NCBI GenBank assembly: GCA_036381125.1 | Contig: DASVDK010000271.1 | Location: forward strand, 1 to 39,540 | Source of the DNA: DASVDK01 sp036381125 [NCBI: Thermodesulfobacteriota bacterium] | GTDB lineage: Bacteria; DASVDK01 | Direction of reading: 5' to 3' | Length of the DNA: 39,540 nucleotides | In this document: one piece after another, positions 1-7,415 of the stretch | How positions within the stretch are numbered: the stretch's first letter is position 1 | Layout of the letters: each line of letters begins with the position of its first letter | The notes under the pieces: generated by a model | What the model was told of the DNA's origin: nothing | Database searches by the model: none | Seen by the model: only the letters and a program-made list of their open reading frames with translations | Translations under genes and position numbers: made by a program

Positions 1-847
1 TCGGCCGGCCCCAGGTCCGGCCGAAGCCGGGCAGGTCGAAGCGGTAGGTCGCTCCCAGGGCCACACCCCAATCACGCGACAGCTCGCCGGTCGCTCCCAG
101 GGGGCGTGAGCCGTTGAAGCCCATCGACGCCGACAGATCGAGCCCCAGCCGCCCGCGCGCCCAGCGCAGGCCGACCCGTCCCTCGCCGAAGTCGAAGGCC
201 GGCGCGTTGGTCGTCTGCCCGTAGTACTCGACGAAGGGCGTCACGCCGCCGGGCAGGTCGACGAGCAGCGCGGCGCTGTACGCCCACGCGTCGGTCTGCG
301 CGAGCGGATCGGTGGGGCTCTCGATGATGAGGAGCCCCCCGGACAGGCGCACCTCCACCGGGCCCGCGCGTGGGGTGACGAGGCCGAGCAGCGAGAAGTC
401 GGTGTTGTTCGTGCCGAGCCGCTCCCGGGCGGACGCGTTCGGCAGCTTCACCCCCAGCCGGATCGCGGTCGGCGGGAGCACGGAGGGACGCCCGTCGTCG
501 TCGAGGCCGTCGAGCAGGCGCAGCTTGCCGAAGAGGTAGAGGTCGCCGGTGCCGGTGGTATCGGGCAGGTCGCGTGACTGCCGCCACAGCCAGCGGTACG
601 TCGCCGAGAACTCCGCGATCCCCGCGATCCCGACCCGAGAGCTGAGCACGGGCGCGGAGGTGAGCGCCTCCTGGCCGGGCAGGCGCACGTACTCGGCGCC
701 GACGCCGGCGAGCACCTGCCCCGAGTCGACGACGTTGGCGGTGTCGGTGGCGAGCGGGCGATCGACGACCGCGAGATTCTGCGTGTACGCGGGAGCGGCG
801 TGGACCAGGCACGAGAGGAGGAGGACGAGGAGCGCGAGCGGGCGCAT
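1..847 (-). CDS. outer-membrane beta-barrel-like protein, partial (C-terminus beyond window)
   Basis: Reading from an ATG at 847 toward base 1 the frame stays open for 282 codons and runs off the window. The N-terminus is a clear Sec signal (MRPLALLVLLLSCLVHAAPA, then YTQN). The mature part alternates hydrophobic and polar residues and is rich in G, Y, F and W, with strand-like pieces such as EFSATYRWLWRQSR, GDLYLFGKLRLLDG and TPFVEYYGQTT, as expected of an outer-membrane barrel. It recalls the secreted transporter/MetA-like barrel family, but that is an impression. The gene lies 50 nt downstream of hsp20 on the same strand. No good Shine-Dalgarno precedes the ATG; an inverted repeat sits directly before it. 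The longer reading from 866 is in another frame and is low-complexity Arg/Pro, so I rejected it. Confidence 0.7.
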   Translation of the reverse strand, partial: MRPLALLVLLLSCLVHAAPAYTQNLAVVDRPLATDTANVVDSGQVLAGVGAEYVRLPGQEALTSAPVLSSRVGIAGIAEFSATYRWLWRQSRDLPDTTGTGDLYLFGKLRLLDGLDDDGRPSVLPPTAIRLGVKLPNASARERLGTNNTDFSLLGLVTPRAGPVEVRLSGGLLIIESPTDPLAQTDAWAYSAALLVDLPGGVTPFVEYYGQTTNAPAFDFGEGRVGLRWARGRLGLDLSASMGFNGSRPLGATGELSRDWGVALGATYRFDLPGFGRTWGRP

Positions 848-850
848 GCT

Positions 851-870
851 GCGTATGTAGTAGCATACGC
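851..870. promoter_or_regulatory. inverted repeat before the barrel-protein start codon
   Basis: Perfect 7-bp arms GCGTATG and CATACGC flank a 6-bp spacer and end 3 nt before the start codon at 847. It is locally AT-rich in a GC-rich region. It could be a dimeric repressor operator or an RNA hairpin over the initiation region; the sequence alone does not decide. Confidence 0.4.
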
Positions 871-873
871 CGG

Positions 874-889
874 CCGGTCGATCGACCGG
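874..889 (-). terminator. GC-rich hairpin after hsp20 (no U tract)
   Basis: CCGGTCGATCGACCGG is a perfect 16-bp palindrome (6-bp stem, GATC loop) starting 8 nt after the hsp20 stop. No T run follows on the minus strand, so it is a weak intrinsic terminator or an mRNA 3-prime-end stabiliser. Confidence 0.35.
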
Positions 890-897
890 TCGGTGGG

Positions 898-1275
898 CTA
901 GTCCCCGGTGTGTCCCTCCCGCATGCCGCGCGCGAGCCCCGTCCGCGGCACGTCGAGCGTGGCCGGTACGAAGGCCGGGCTCCTGGTCAGGACGATCGTC
1001 AGCACGCCGTTGCCGAACGTCACGTTCGCGGTCCGCCCGTCGACCGGCATCGGCAGCCTGAGCGACCGGTGATAGGGCCCGTAGGTCCACTCGTGGTGCA
1101 GGTAACGCTTGTCCGCGTCCTCGCCGCGCACGCCCGACTCCATCGTGAGCGTGTCCCCCTCCAGGCGAACGGCGATGTCCTCGGGCTCGATGCCGGGCAT
1201 GGGCGCCACGACGACGAGCGACTCGTCGGTCTCGAAGGCGTTGATCGGCAGCTCGCGTCGCTCCGGCACGTCCAT
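898..1275 (-). CDS. hsp20: Hsp20/alpha-crystallin small heat-shock protein
   Basis: 125-residue small heat-shock protein, an ATP-independent holdase. Visible signs are the N-terminal PINAFETDESLVVVAPMPG, the family pattern in which a short polar lead enters the alpha-crystallin domain (about residues 10-105), and the signature A-x(5)-G-V-L in ANVTFGNGVLTIVLTR near its end. The C-terminal tail is short and lacks an obvious IXI motif, which may limit oligomer assembly. The ATG at 1275 is chosen because GGAGG stands 7 nt upstream; the open frame continues upstream to 1662 but that part is Arg/Pro/Ser low complexity antisense to the GNAT gene. No CIRCE or other heat-shock element was recognised in the 94 bp upstream. 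Confidence 0.92.
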   Translation of the reverse strand: MDVPERRELPINAFETDESLVVVAPMPGIEPEDIAVRLEGDTLTMESGVRGEDADKRYLHHEWTYGPYHRSLRLPMPVDGRTANVTFGNGVLTIVLTRSPAFVPATLDVPRTGLARGMREGHTGD

Positions 1276-1369
1276 GGCGCGACCTCCGTGGTCTCTCGCG
1301 GCCTGAGGGGCCACTCGTCCATCGCGCAGGGTGACGCACGGCGCATGCCAGGGGCGCGGCGAGGCGCGC

Positions 1370-1999
1370 TCAGGCGATCGCGCGCAGGGGAAGCGGCAGG
1401 AGCGCGGGGGTCGCGCCGGCCCTGCGATGCACGGCCAACCGGCGCCACCGCCAGAGCCGAACGTAGCGGATGTCCGCCGCGCGCTGGAAGCCGGCCTTCT
1501 CGAGGCCGCGGAGCGAGGGGGCGTTGTCGGCGCGTGCGGCGATCCAGGCCCGCGTGACGCCGTCGGCGGCGAGGTCGCGGGCGATCGCGCCGAGGAGCGC
1601 GGGGTAGAGCCCGCGGCCGCGGTAGGCCGGCAGCGTGGCGCAGTCCCAGATGTAGGCTTCACCCGGGCCCACCCGGATGCGCCCCTCGACCTCGGCGATC
1701 TCCTCGTCGCCCCGGGTCACCCATCCGTAGGCCAGGATGCCGGCCGGTCCCTCGACGACGTAGGCGCGCCGCCCGGTGGCGAGGCGCGCGTCGATCTCCG
1801 CCGCCGGCGTGGGCGCCATGGCCCCGACGAGCGCCCGCCGCCGCGGCGAGCCGGCCGGCTCGCGATCGGTCACGCGGGCGACCGCGAGACCGGGCGGCAG
1901 CGACGGCGCCGCGGGCGGCTCGCGGTCGAGGTCGCGTCCCCAGAGCTCGATGCGGCACGCGTGGAAGGCTCGACGGGGCAGCAGGGCCGAGAGGATCAT
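1370..1999 (-). CDS. GNAT-family N-acetyltransferase
   Basis: 209 residues. The C-terminal half carries the acetyl-CoA binding motif A of the GNAT fold: WDCATLPAYRGRGLYPALL, where R-G-R-G-L is the Q/R-x-x-G-x-G/A pyrophosphate loop, followed by the helix GAIARDLAADG and the late motif ARADNAPSLRGLEKAGF, in which N and the GLEKAGF helix are typical. The substrate is not evident; relatives acetylate amines, amino acids, ribosomal proteins or antibiotics. Its start codon overlaps the stop of the small upstream gene (ATGA at 1996-1999), so the two are probably co-translated. Confidence 0.85.
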   Translation of the reverse strand: MILSALLPRRAFHACRIELWGRDLDREPPAAPSLPPGLAVARVTDREPAGSPRRRALVGAMAPTPAAEIDARLATGRRAYVVEGPAGILAYGWVTRGDEEIAEVEGRIRVGPGEAYIWDCATLPAYRGRGLYPALLGAIARDLAADGVTRAWIAARADNAPSLRGLEKAGFQRAADIRYVRLWRWRRLAVHRRAGATPALLPLPLRAIA

Positions 2000-2184
2000 C
2001 GCCGCCCGGTGCGCACCGCGACCTCGAGCCGGCGGACGCGCGCGGCGAGGGCGTCGGCGGCCCGGGCGCGCGAGGCGCGCAGTCCGGCCGTCGCCTGCGT
2101 CGCCGCGTGGATCACGCTCGCCGCGGCGCGTCGTGCGCCGTCGTGCCGCAGGACGCCGCCGTAGAGGTCATCGAGCATCGCCAT
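1996..2184 (-). CDS. small alanine/arginine-rich helical protein of unknown function
   Basis: 62 residues, MAMLDDLYGGVLRHDGARR followed by a continuous Ala/Arg-rich stretch that would form one or two amphipathic helices. It matches no family I know. Support for it being real: its TGA overlaps the ATG of the GNAT gene (ATGA), and a GAAG purine run lies just before the ATG at 2184. Starts further upstream would enter the phaR region on the other strand and are less likely. Its position divergent from phaR, plus the helical Ala-rich composition, make a phasin-like or granule-associated role thinkable, but that is a guess. Confidence 0.5.
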   Translation of the reverse strand: MAMLDDLYGGVLRHDGARRAAASVIHAATQATAGLRASRARAADALAARVRRLEVAVRTGRR

Positions 2185-2234
2185 CGCTTCTTCGACCACG
2201 CGCTCGCTCGGTCGGTCGGCGCGCCGCACGTTCG

Positions 2235-2263
2235 TTGACCTGCCTCGGGTGCCGTGGTAGCGT
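2235..2263 (+). promoter_or_regulatory. sigma70-like promoter of phaR, near-leaderless
   Basis: -35 TTGACC (2235-2240), 17-bp spacer, -10 TAGCGT (2258-2263). Only 6 nt separate the -10 box from the ATG at 2270, so transcription should start at or next to the start codon. There is no Shine-Dalgarno sequence, which fits a leaderless mRNA. Confidence 0.6.
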
Positions 2264-2269
2264 CGCGGC

Positions 2270-2707
2270 ATGGTGACCATCCGTCGGTATCGGAACAATC
2301 GGAAACTCTATGATACCGCCCGGAGTCGCTACGTGACCCTCCAGGACGTCGCCACGCTCGTCCGGCGCGGCGAGCCGCTGCGCGTCATCGACAGCGAAAG
2401 CGGCGAGGACCTGACCGCCGCGACCTTCGCCCAGATCCTGTTCGAGTCGGAGCGGGTGCGCGCCCGCCTCTCCCCGGCCGTCCTGGCCGACCTGATCCGC
2501 GGCGCCGGCCGATCGACCGACGGCCGCACGGCGGCGATGCCGCGCGCCACGAGGGCTCGCGTCCGCGAGATCCTCGAGCGGGCCGTCGCCGACGATCCCC
2601 TGGCGCGCCGCCTGGCGGCGCTCGAGGCCCGGATCGCGGCGCTCGAGAGCGCCGTCCGCCAGCCGGCGCGAGGCGCCGGGGCCCGCCGACCGGCGCGCGC
2701 CCGCTAG
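2270..2707 (+). CDS. phaR: PhaR-type polyhydroxyalkanoate synthesis regulator
   Basis: 145 residues. Residues 3-60 are the PHB/PHA accumulation regulator DNA-binding domain: IRRYRNNRKLYDTARSRYVT, then LQDVATLVRRGE and FAQILFE. In the known family this domain represses phasin and PHA genes and is released by binding to PHA granules. The second half is less conserved; its C-terminus is a short helix with Leu/Ala heptads (RRLAALEARIAALESAV) that may dimerise, followed by a basic tail. No PHA synthase, phasin or depolymerase gene is recognisable here, so the target genes must be elsewhere, unless the divergent small helical gene at 1996-2184 is one. Convergent with the next gene, with only 10 bp between the stops. 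Confidence 0.88.
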   Translation: MVTIRRYRNNRKLYDTARSRYVTLQDVATLVRRGEPLRVIDSESGEDLTAATFAQILFESERVRARLSPAVLADLIRGAGRSTDGRTAAMPRATRARVREILERAVADDPLARRLAALEARIAALESAVRQPARGAGARRPARAR

Positions 2708-2717
2708 GACCGCACCC

Positions 2718-3425
2718 TCACGCTCCCGGCTTCCCCCTCCGTCCTGCCGCCGGCTGCGCGGGGCGGCGCCTGAGCGCCCGCCCGAGCAGCCAGGCCGCCG
2801 CCGCCGCGGCGAGCACGCCGAGGAGGACCTCCGCGGTGTCGCTCGCCTGGCCGCCGAACCACGAGTAGAGCGCGGTCGCGGGGAGCTGCCCCAGGCCGGT
2901 GCCGAGCAGGAAGCGGCTCGAGGACATCGCCGTGAGCCCGGCGGCGTACGAGATCGGGTCGAACGGGACGAAGGGGAGCAGGCGCGCCATGACGATCGCC
3001 TGGATGCCGTAGCGCCGGAAGAAGGCGTCGGCCGCCTCCAGCGCCGGCCGGCCGACGAGCCGCTCGGCCGCCGGACGGCCGAGCGATCGCGCGATGCCGA
3101 AGCAGAGCCAGGCGCCGACCATGGCGCTCGACCACGACAGGAGCCCGCCCCAGAAGGGCCCGAAGACGAGGCCGTTGGCGAGCGTGACGACGAACGCCGG
3201 CAGCGGCGCGACGATCGCCTGCGCGACCATGAGGAGCGCGGAGACGACGGCCGCCCAGGGGCCGAAGCCGAGCAGGTAGGCGCGCAGGCCCTGGGTGTCG
3301 CCCGCGAGGAGGAGCGCCCCGACGACGCCGGCCGCGTCTCGCAGCGGCGGCGCCGCCAGGACGGCGCCCGCCACGACCGCGGCCGGGACGAGCGCGTAGA
3401 GCGCACGCCGCGCGGCCGGTCCCAC
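2718..3425 (-). CDS. TVP38/TMEM64 (DedA-like, VTT domain) membrane protein
   Basis: 235 residues with about six hydrophobic segments. The VTT/SNARE-associated core is visible as VTLANGLVFGPFWGGLLSW, then ARLLPFVPFDPISYAAGLT, the conserved R-x-x-P-x-x-P-F-D-x-x-S-Y-x-x-G loop, and GTGLGQLPATALYSWFG. Family members are inner-membrane proteins proposed to move or scramble lipids; the exact substrate is unknown. The C-terminus is a basic cytoplasmic tail. The start is GTG at 3425, 4 nt after the stop of the MoaD-MoaE fusion, so the two share a transcript, although no functional link between Moco synthesis and this family is known to me. Confidence 0.85.
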   Translation of the reverse strand: MGPAARRALYALVPAAVVAGAVLAAPPLRDAAGVVGALLLAGDTQGLRAYLLGFGPWAAVVSALLMVAQAIVAPLPAFVVTLANGLVFGPFWGGLLSWSSAMVGAWLCFGIARSLGRPAAERLVGRPALEAADAFFRRYGIQAIVMARLLPFVPFDPISYAAGLTAMSSSRFLLGTGLGQLPATALYSWFGGQASDTAEVLLGVLAAAAAAWLLGRALRRRPAQPAAGRRGKPGA

Positions 3426-3429
3426 GAGG

Positions 3430-4107
3430 CTACGAGCGGCCGGCGTCGGGCGTGCCGACCCAGTGGGTGCCGCCGTCGGCCCACGCCTCCTTCTTCCAGA
3501 TCGGGACGATCACCTTGATTCGCTCGATCGCGTGGCGGGCGGCCTCGAACGCCTCGGCCCGGTGCGGCGAGGCGACGACGATGGCGACGCTCACGTCGCC
3601 GATGGCGAGGCGGCCGACCCGGTGGACGATGGCCACCCGGTCGAGCCCCCAGCGGGCCCGGATCTCGCCGCCGATCTCCGCGAGCTTGCGGGCGGCCATC
3701 TCCCGGTACGCGTGGTACTCGATGCCGGACACCGGCCGGCCCTCGGCATGGTCGCGCACCGTCCCGAGGAACACCGCCACGGCGCCGCAGGAGGGGTGCG
3801 AGACCGCGGCGACGAGGCCGCCCACGTCGATCGGCCCGTCGACGACCTCGAAGCGCCCCGGCGCGCCGCCCGAGACGGGGGGGATCAGCGCCACCTCGTC
3901 GCCGTCCGCGAGGCCGTGTGCGGGCGCCACGTACTCCATGTTCACGGCCGTCAGGAGCGCGCCCGCGTACCTGCGCACCGCCGGCACCCGCTCGCCCGCC
4001 GCCTCCAGCGCCGTCCGCACCGTGGCGCCCGGGGGGAGGTCGAGGTCGAGCACGTCCGTGCCGGCCGCCTCGACCAGCGCCGCGAAGAGCCGGACCCTGA
4101 CGCGCAC
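3430..4107 (-). CDS. moaDE: fused molybdopterin synthase MoaD-MoaE
   Basis: 225 residues combining both subunits of molybdopterin synthase, which converts cyclic pyranopterin monophosphate to molybdopterin. Residues 1-81 are the ubiquitin-like small subunit: VRLFAALVEAAGTDVL, DGDEVALIPPVSGG, ending in the Gly-Gly that is thiocarboxylated. Residues about 88-225 are MoaE, with VAVFLGTVRDHAEGRPV, YREMAARKL, HRVGRLAIGDVSVAIVVASP, HRAEAFEA and the catalytic lysines in IKVIVPIWKKEAW (about K198 and K205). Gly80-Gly81 is followed directly by APGRF, so the glycine that must carry sulfur is internal unless the chain is cut. A similar fusion, MoaX of Mycobacterium tuberculosis, is known to be processed. 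GTG start; no strong ribosome site. Confidence 0.92.
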   Translation of the reverse strand: MRVRVRLFAALVEAAGTDVLDLDLPPGATVRTALEAAGERVPAVRRYAGALLTAVNMEYVAPAHGLADGDEVALIPPVSGGAPGRFEVVDGPIDVGGLVAAVSHPSCGAVAVFLGTVRDHAEGRPVSGIEYHAYREMAARKLAEIGGEIRARWGLDRVAIVHRVGRLAIGDVSVAIVVASPHRAEAFEAARHAIERIKVIVPIWKKEAWADGGTHWVGTPDAGRS

Positions 4108-4139
4108 CTAGCGCCGCCTCGCGGCCGGCGCGCTCGCGC

Positions 4140-4154
4140 CGCCCGTTTCGGGCG
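4140..4154 (-). terminator. short hairpin after the siroheme decarboxylase gene
   Basis: A 6-bp stem (CGCCCG/CGGGCG) with a 3-nt loop begins 35 nt after the stop at 4190. No U tract follows. It may end or attenuate the transcript before the moaDE gene. Confidence 0.25.
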
Positions 4155-4189
4155 TCCCGGTCGGCCACGCCCCACGCGTTCGCACCGCC

Positions 4190-5203
4190 TCAGGCCTCCC
4201 CGCTCGCACGCGCCCGCTCGAGCACCGCCGCCTCCCAGGCCTCGGCCTCCGGCGAGAAGTACTCGAGACGCGCCCGCTTGTACGCCTTCGTGGTCGGGAG
4301 CGCCGCGTACTCCGGGGCGGCGGCCGCCTTCGAGAGCGCCTCGAGCGTCGCCTCGCACTCCTCGGCGGTGCGCCCCTGGACCATCGTGAAGAGCGCGTAC
4401 GGCCAGTCGGGGTAGACCGGCCGCCGATAGCAGTGGGACACCGCGGCCGAGTTCGACACGGCGTCGGCGACCTCGTCGATCCGCTCCTCCGGCACCGCGA
4501 ACACCCCCATGGCGCTCGCCCGGAGGCCGCCCGGCCGGCCCTGGACGACCGCCGCGACGCGGCGCAGCCGGCCGGCCTCGACCATCTGCCTCGCCGAGGC
4601 GAGGACCTGGTCCTCCCCGATTCCGAGTCGCCCGCCGACCTCCGCGTAGGGGGACGGGACGAGGGGGAGATCCTTCTGCAGTTCGCGGATGAGGCCGATC
4701 GCCTCCGGCGCCGGCGGTTCGCCCGGCTCGCCGCGGTCCGGCTGGTCGAGCTTCACGCCCACCTTGTACAGGGCCAGCGCCGGCAGCAGGCGCGTCGCCT
4801 CCGCCTGCGCGTCGCGCCCGAGGGCCTCCGCGGTCCGGTCGAGCCCCAGCGCCGAAGTCGGCGCCACCGCGAGGGTCGCCCAGACGTTGAACGCGTGCGG
4901 CCGCCCGTAGACGTGGGTGACGCCGGGGTGGCGGCCGATGACCTCGGCCGCCTCGTCCTCCCGCCCCGGCGCGACCCGGAAGGCCACCAGGCTCGACCGG
5001 TAGCCGAGGCCCCGGCTGTCGAAGACGGCACCGAGGTGCCCCACGACGCCCGCCTCCTTGAGCGCGGCGATCCGGCCGACGACCTCGTTTTCCGCCATGC
5101 CGAGCGACTCGCCGATGGCCGCGAACGGCCGCTCGACGAGCGGCAGGCCGGCGGAGAGGACGCTCAGGAGCCTCCCATCCTCGATCGACACGTTGATGCT
5201 CAC
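4190..5203 (-). CDS. ahbAB: two-domain siroheme decarboxylase (AhbA/AhbB, NirD-L-like fusion)
   Basis: 337 residues made of two Lrp/AsnC-like halves, each an HTH followed by an RAM-like ligand fold. Half 1 (about 1-160) has ERPFAAIGESLGMAENEVV and GVTHVYGRPHAFNVWATLAV; half 2 (about 170-337) has PYAEVGGRLGIGEDQVL and SHCYRRPVYPDWPYALFTMV. The H-x-Y-x-R-x-x-x-x-x-W pattern is typical of siroheme decarboxylases, which remove acetate side chains from siroheme to give 12,18-didecarboxysiroheme. That intermediate leads to heme by the Ahb route or to heme d1 of cytochrome cd1 nitrite reductase (NirDLGH). AhbA and AhbB are usually separate genes; a NirDL fusion occurs in some denitrifiers. No nirS, nirJ or ahbC/D lies nearby, so the branch is undecided. 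GTG start with GGGGAG 4 nt upstream. Confidence 0.88.
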   Translation of the reverse strand: MSINVSIEDGRLLSVLSAGLPLVERPFAAIGESLGMAENEVVGRIAALKEAGVVGHLGAVFDSRGLGYRSSLVAFRVAPGREDEAAEVIGRHPGVTHVYGRPHAFNVWATLAVAPTSALGLDRTAEALGRDAQAEATRLLPALALYKVGVKLDQPDRGEPGEPPAPEAIGLIRELQKDLPLVPSPYAEVGGRLGIGEDQVLASARQMVEAGRLRRVAAVVQGRPGGLRASAMGVFAVPEERIDEVADAVSNSAAVSHCYRRPVYPDWPYALFTMVQGRTAEECEATLEALSKAAAAPEYAALPTTKAYKRARLEYFSPEAEAWEAAVLERARASGEA

Positions 5204-5321
5204 CGGACTCCCCTCGCCGACTCCCGAGCCTCCGAACTCCCCGGCGGCACGCCGCGACCCGCCGGCGCGGCGGCGCCGTCCGGGCCTGCCGCCCTCGGGC
5301 TCGTGTCCCGCGGATATTCTA

Positions 5322-6425
5322 TCAGTGGACGTCGAGGACCGGCCGGCCGAGCACGTCCGGCCGCGGGGTCACGCCGAGGCCCGGAGCCGTCGACGCGGCG
5401 ATGCGCCCCTCCCGGCGCCGCGGCGCGCCCTCGGCGAGGCTCACGGTCACGTAGCTGTTGAAGTCCGTGGCGGAGAAGCGCAGCTCGGCCGGCGTGCTGT
5501 GCGCCAGGTGAGCGATGGCCGCCGTGACGATGTCGCCGCCCCAGGTGTCCTCGATCGTCATGGCGATCCCCATCGCGACGCAGACGTCGCGCACCTGCCG
5601 GGCCATCGTCAGCCCGCCGAGCTTGCTGATCTTGATGTTGACCACGTCCATCGCCCCATCGGCGCACGCGCGCTGCAGCGCGCCGAGACCGTCGATCGAC
5701 TCGTCGAGCACGAACGGGTGGTCGGTGTGACGCCGGACCGTCAGGCACTCCTCGTAGGAGAGGCACGGCTGCTCGATGTAGACGTCCAGGTCGCGGACGG
5801 CCCGCACGACGCGAAGCGCCTGGTGCGGCAGCCACCCGGTATTGGCGTCGGCCACGAGGACGTCGCCCGGCCCGAGCGCCGCCGCCACCGCCCGGATCCG
5901 CGCGATGTCGGTCTCCGGGTCCCCCCCGACCTTGAGCTGGAACCTCCGGTAGCCCTCCGCCCGGTAGCCGGCCACGCGGGCGGCCATCCGGTCGGGCGCG
6001 TCCTGGGAGATCGCCCGGTAGAGGTCCACCGCGTCGCCGTGGCGGCCGCCGAGGAGCGTCGAGACCGGCTCCCCCGTCGCCTGGCCGAGGAGGTCCCAGA
6101 GCGCCATGTCGATGGCGGACTTCACGTAGGGGTGCCCCTTGAGGGCCCGCTCCATGAGGCGGTTGAGCGGACCGATCTCGCGCGCATCCTGGCCCAGGAG
6201 GTGCGGCGCCAGCTCCGCGAGCCCGGCGCGCACGCCGGCCGCGTAGGCCGGCAGGTAGGCGGGGCCGAGCGGGCAGACCTCCCCGTGCCCGGCCAGGCCG
6301 CGGTCGGTCTCGATGCGGACCACCGTGCTGTCGAAGACCTCGACCGCCTTGCCGCCCGACCAGGCGTAACGCCCCTCGTGCAGCGGCAGCTCGACCCGGT
6401 AGGCGGTGATCCGGCGAATGCGCAT
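5322..6425 (-). CDS. enolase-superfamily (MR/MLE) enzyme, probably a hydroxyproline-type dehydratase or epimerase
   Basis: 367 residues with the complete mandelate racemase/muconate lactonizing architecture. The capping domain comes first ([12 protein letters not shown]), then the barrel with first base Lys in FQLKVGGDP, metal ligands in [16 protein letters not shown] and FVLDESID, and second base Lys in [11 protein letters not shown], then [11 protein letters not shown]. Two lysines on opposite faces suit 1,1-proton transfer or dehydration. The start at 6425 has AGGAG 9 nt upstream, and this AGGAG overlaps the TAG stop of the proline dehydrogenase gene. Known subgroups with similar motifs act on cis-3-hydroxy-L-proline or hydroxyproline betaine, both feeding proline; the neighbour is proline dehydrogenase, which supports this. 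The exact substrate is inferred, not shown. Confidence 0.85.
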   Translation of the reverse strand: MRIRRITAYRVELPLHEGRYAWSGGKAVEVFDSTVVRIETDRGLAGHGEVCPLGPAYLPAYAAGVRAGLAELAPHLLGQDAREIGPLNRLMERALKGHPYVKSAIDMALWDLLGQATGEPVSTLLGGRHGDAVDLYRAISQDAPDRMAARVAGYRAEGYRRFQLKVGGDPETDIARIRAVAAALGPGDVLVADANTGWLPHQALRVVRAVRDLDVYIEQPCLSYEECLTVRRHTDHPFVLDESIDGLGALQRACADGAMDVVNIKISKLGGLTMARQVRDVCVAMGIAMTIEDTWGGDIVTAAIAHLAHSTPAELRFSATDFNSYVTVSLAEGAPRRREGRIAASTAPGLGVTPRPDVLGRPVLDVH

Positions 6426-6433
6426 GGCGGCTC

Positions 6434-7345
6434 CTACGCCCGCAGCAGGTTGCGCGCGAGGAAGAGGACGTTCGCGGGGCGCTCGGCGAGGCGCCGCATC
6501 AGGTAGTAGTACCACTCCGGCCCGTACGGGGTGGCGACGCGGACGCGGTAGCCCTGCCTCGCGAGGTCGAGCTGGAGCTGCGACCGGACGCCGTAGAGCA
6601 TCTGGAACTCGTAGCGCTCGGGACCGATCCCCCGCTTCGCCACGAAGGCGCGGACGTGATCGATGATCCGCTCGTCGTGCGTGGCGATGGCCGTGAAGCG
6701 GCCGTCGAGGAGCATCCGCTCGGCCAGCTCGATGAACCGGGCGTCGACGTCGGCCTTGCGCGGGAACGCGACGTCGGGCGGCTCGAGGTAGGCCCCCTTG
6801 ACGATCCGCAGATTCGGCCCGAGCGGCAGGAGCGCGTCGAGGTCCTTCGGCGTGCGGTAGAGGTACGACTGGAGGACCGTGCCGACGTTGTCGAGCCCCT
6901 CGGCCCTGAGCCGCCGGTAGATCCGGAGCGTCGCGTCGACCCGGGCCGACTCCTCCATGTCGATCCGCACGAAGTTGCCGAGCTCGCGCGCCCGGGCGGC
7001 AAGGCGCGCCACGTTCGCGAAGGCCTCGTCCTCGGAGAGATCCAGGCCGAGCTGCGACAGCTTGAGCGCGACGTTGGTCCTGAGCGCCTCGCGGTGGATC
7101 CGGTCGAGGACGACCAGGTAGGTCTCCACGACCTGCCGAACCGTGGCCGCGTCGCGCACCGCCTCGCCGAGGAGGGTGGTGTTCGTGAGGAGGCCCTGCG
7201 CGTTGAGCGCCCGGAGCACGACGACGGCCTCGTCGAGCGTCTCGCCGGCGACGAAGCGCGCGGCGCCCATGCGCATGCCGTAGCGCCGGACGGCCTTCGA
7301 GACGAGCGGGTTCTGCGTGGCCGCGAGGATGAGCGTGCGCATCAT
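6434..7345 (-). CDS. putB: monofunctional proline dehydrogenase
   Basis: 303 residues, the size of stand-alone PRODH such as that of Thermus. It oxidises L-proline to pyrroline-5-carboxylate using FAD and passes electrons to the quinone pool. The FAD barrel motifs occur in order: [71 protein letters not shown], and the C-terminal substrate helix [14 protein letters not shown] with the Arg pair that binds the proline carboxylate. There is no fused P5C dehydrogenase domain and none in the window. On the minus strand a TATCAT lies 8 nt before the ATG, without a clear -35. It is followed by the enolase-superfamily gene after 8 nt. Confidence 0.95.
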   Translation of the reverse strand: MMRTLILAATQNPLVSKAVRRYGMRMGAARFVAGETLDEAVVVLRALNAQGLLTNTTLLGEAVRDAATVRQVVETYLVVLDRIHREALRTNVALKLSQLGLDLSEDEAFANVARLAARARELGNFVRIDMEESARVDATLRIYRRLRAEGLDNVGTVLQSYLYRTPKDLDALLPLGPNLRIVKGAYLEPPDVAFPRKADVDARFIELAERMLLDGRFTAIATHDERIIDHVRAFVAKRGIGPERYEFQMLYGVRSQLQLDLARQGYRVRVATPYGPEWYYYLMRRLAERPANVLFLARNLLRA

Positions 7346-7415
7346 GGATGGCGATGATAGTCTCGACGCCGCTCGCCCGCCAGCCCGATCGACCGCTCGC
7401 CCGGGCTTCCGGCGG

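Noticed and set aside
72-866. Minus-strand frame starting at 866
   Set aside because: Arg/Pro/Ala low complexity in the wrong frame; the frame from 847 has a signal peptide and barrel-like strands.
7354-7359. TATCAT 8 nt before the proline dehydrogenase ATG as a fifth leaderless promoter
   Set aside because: No recognisable -35 and no TG extension; kept only as a remark.
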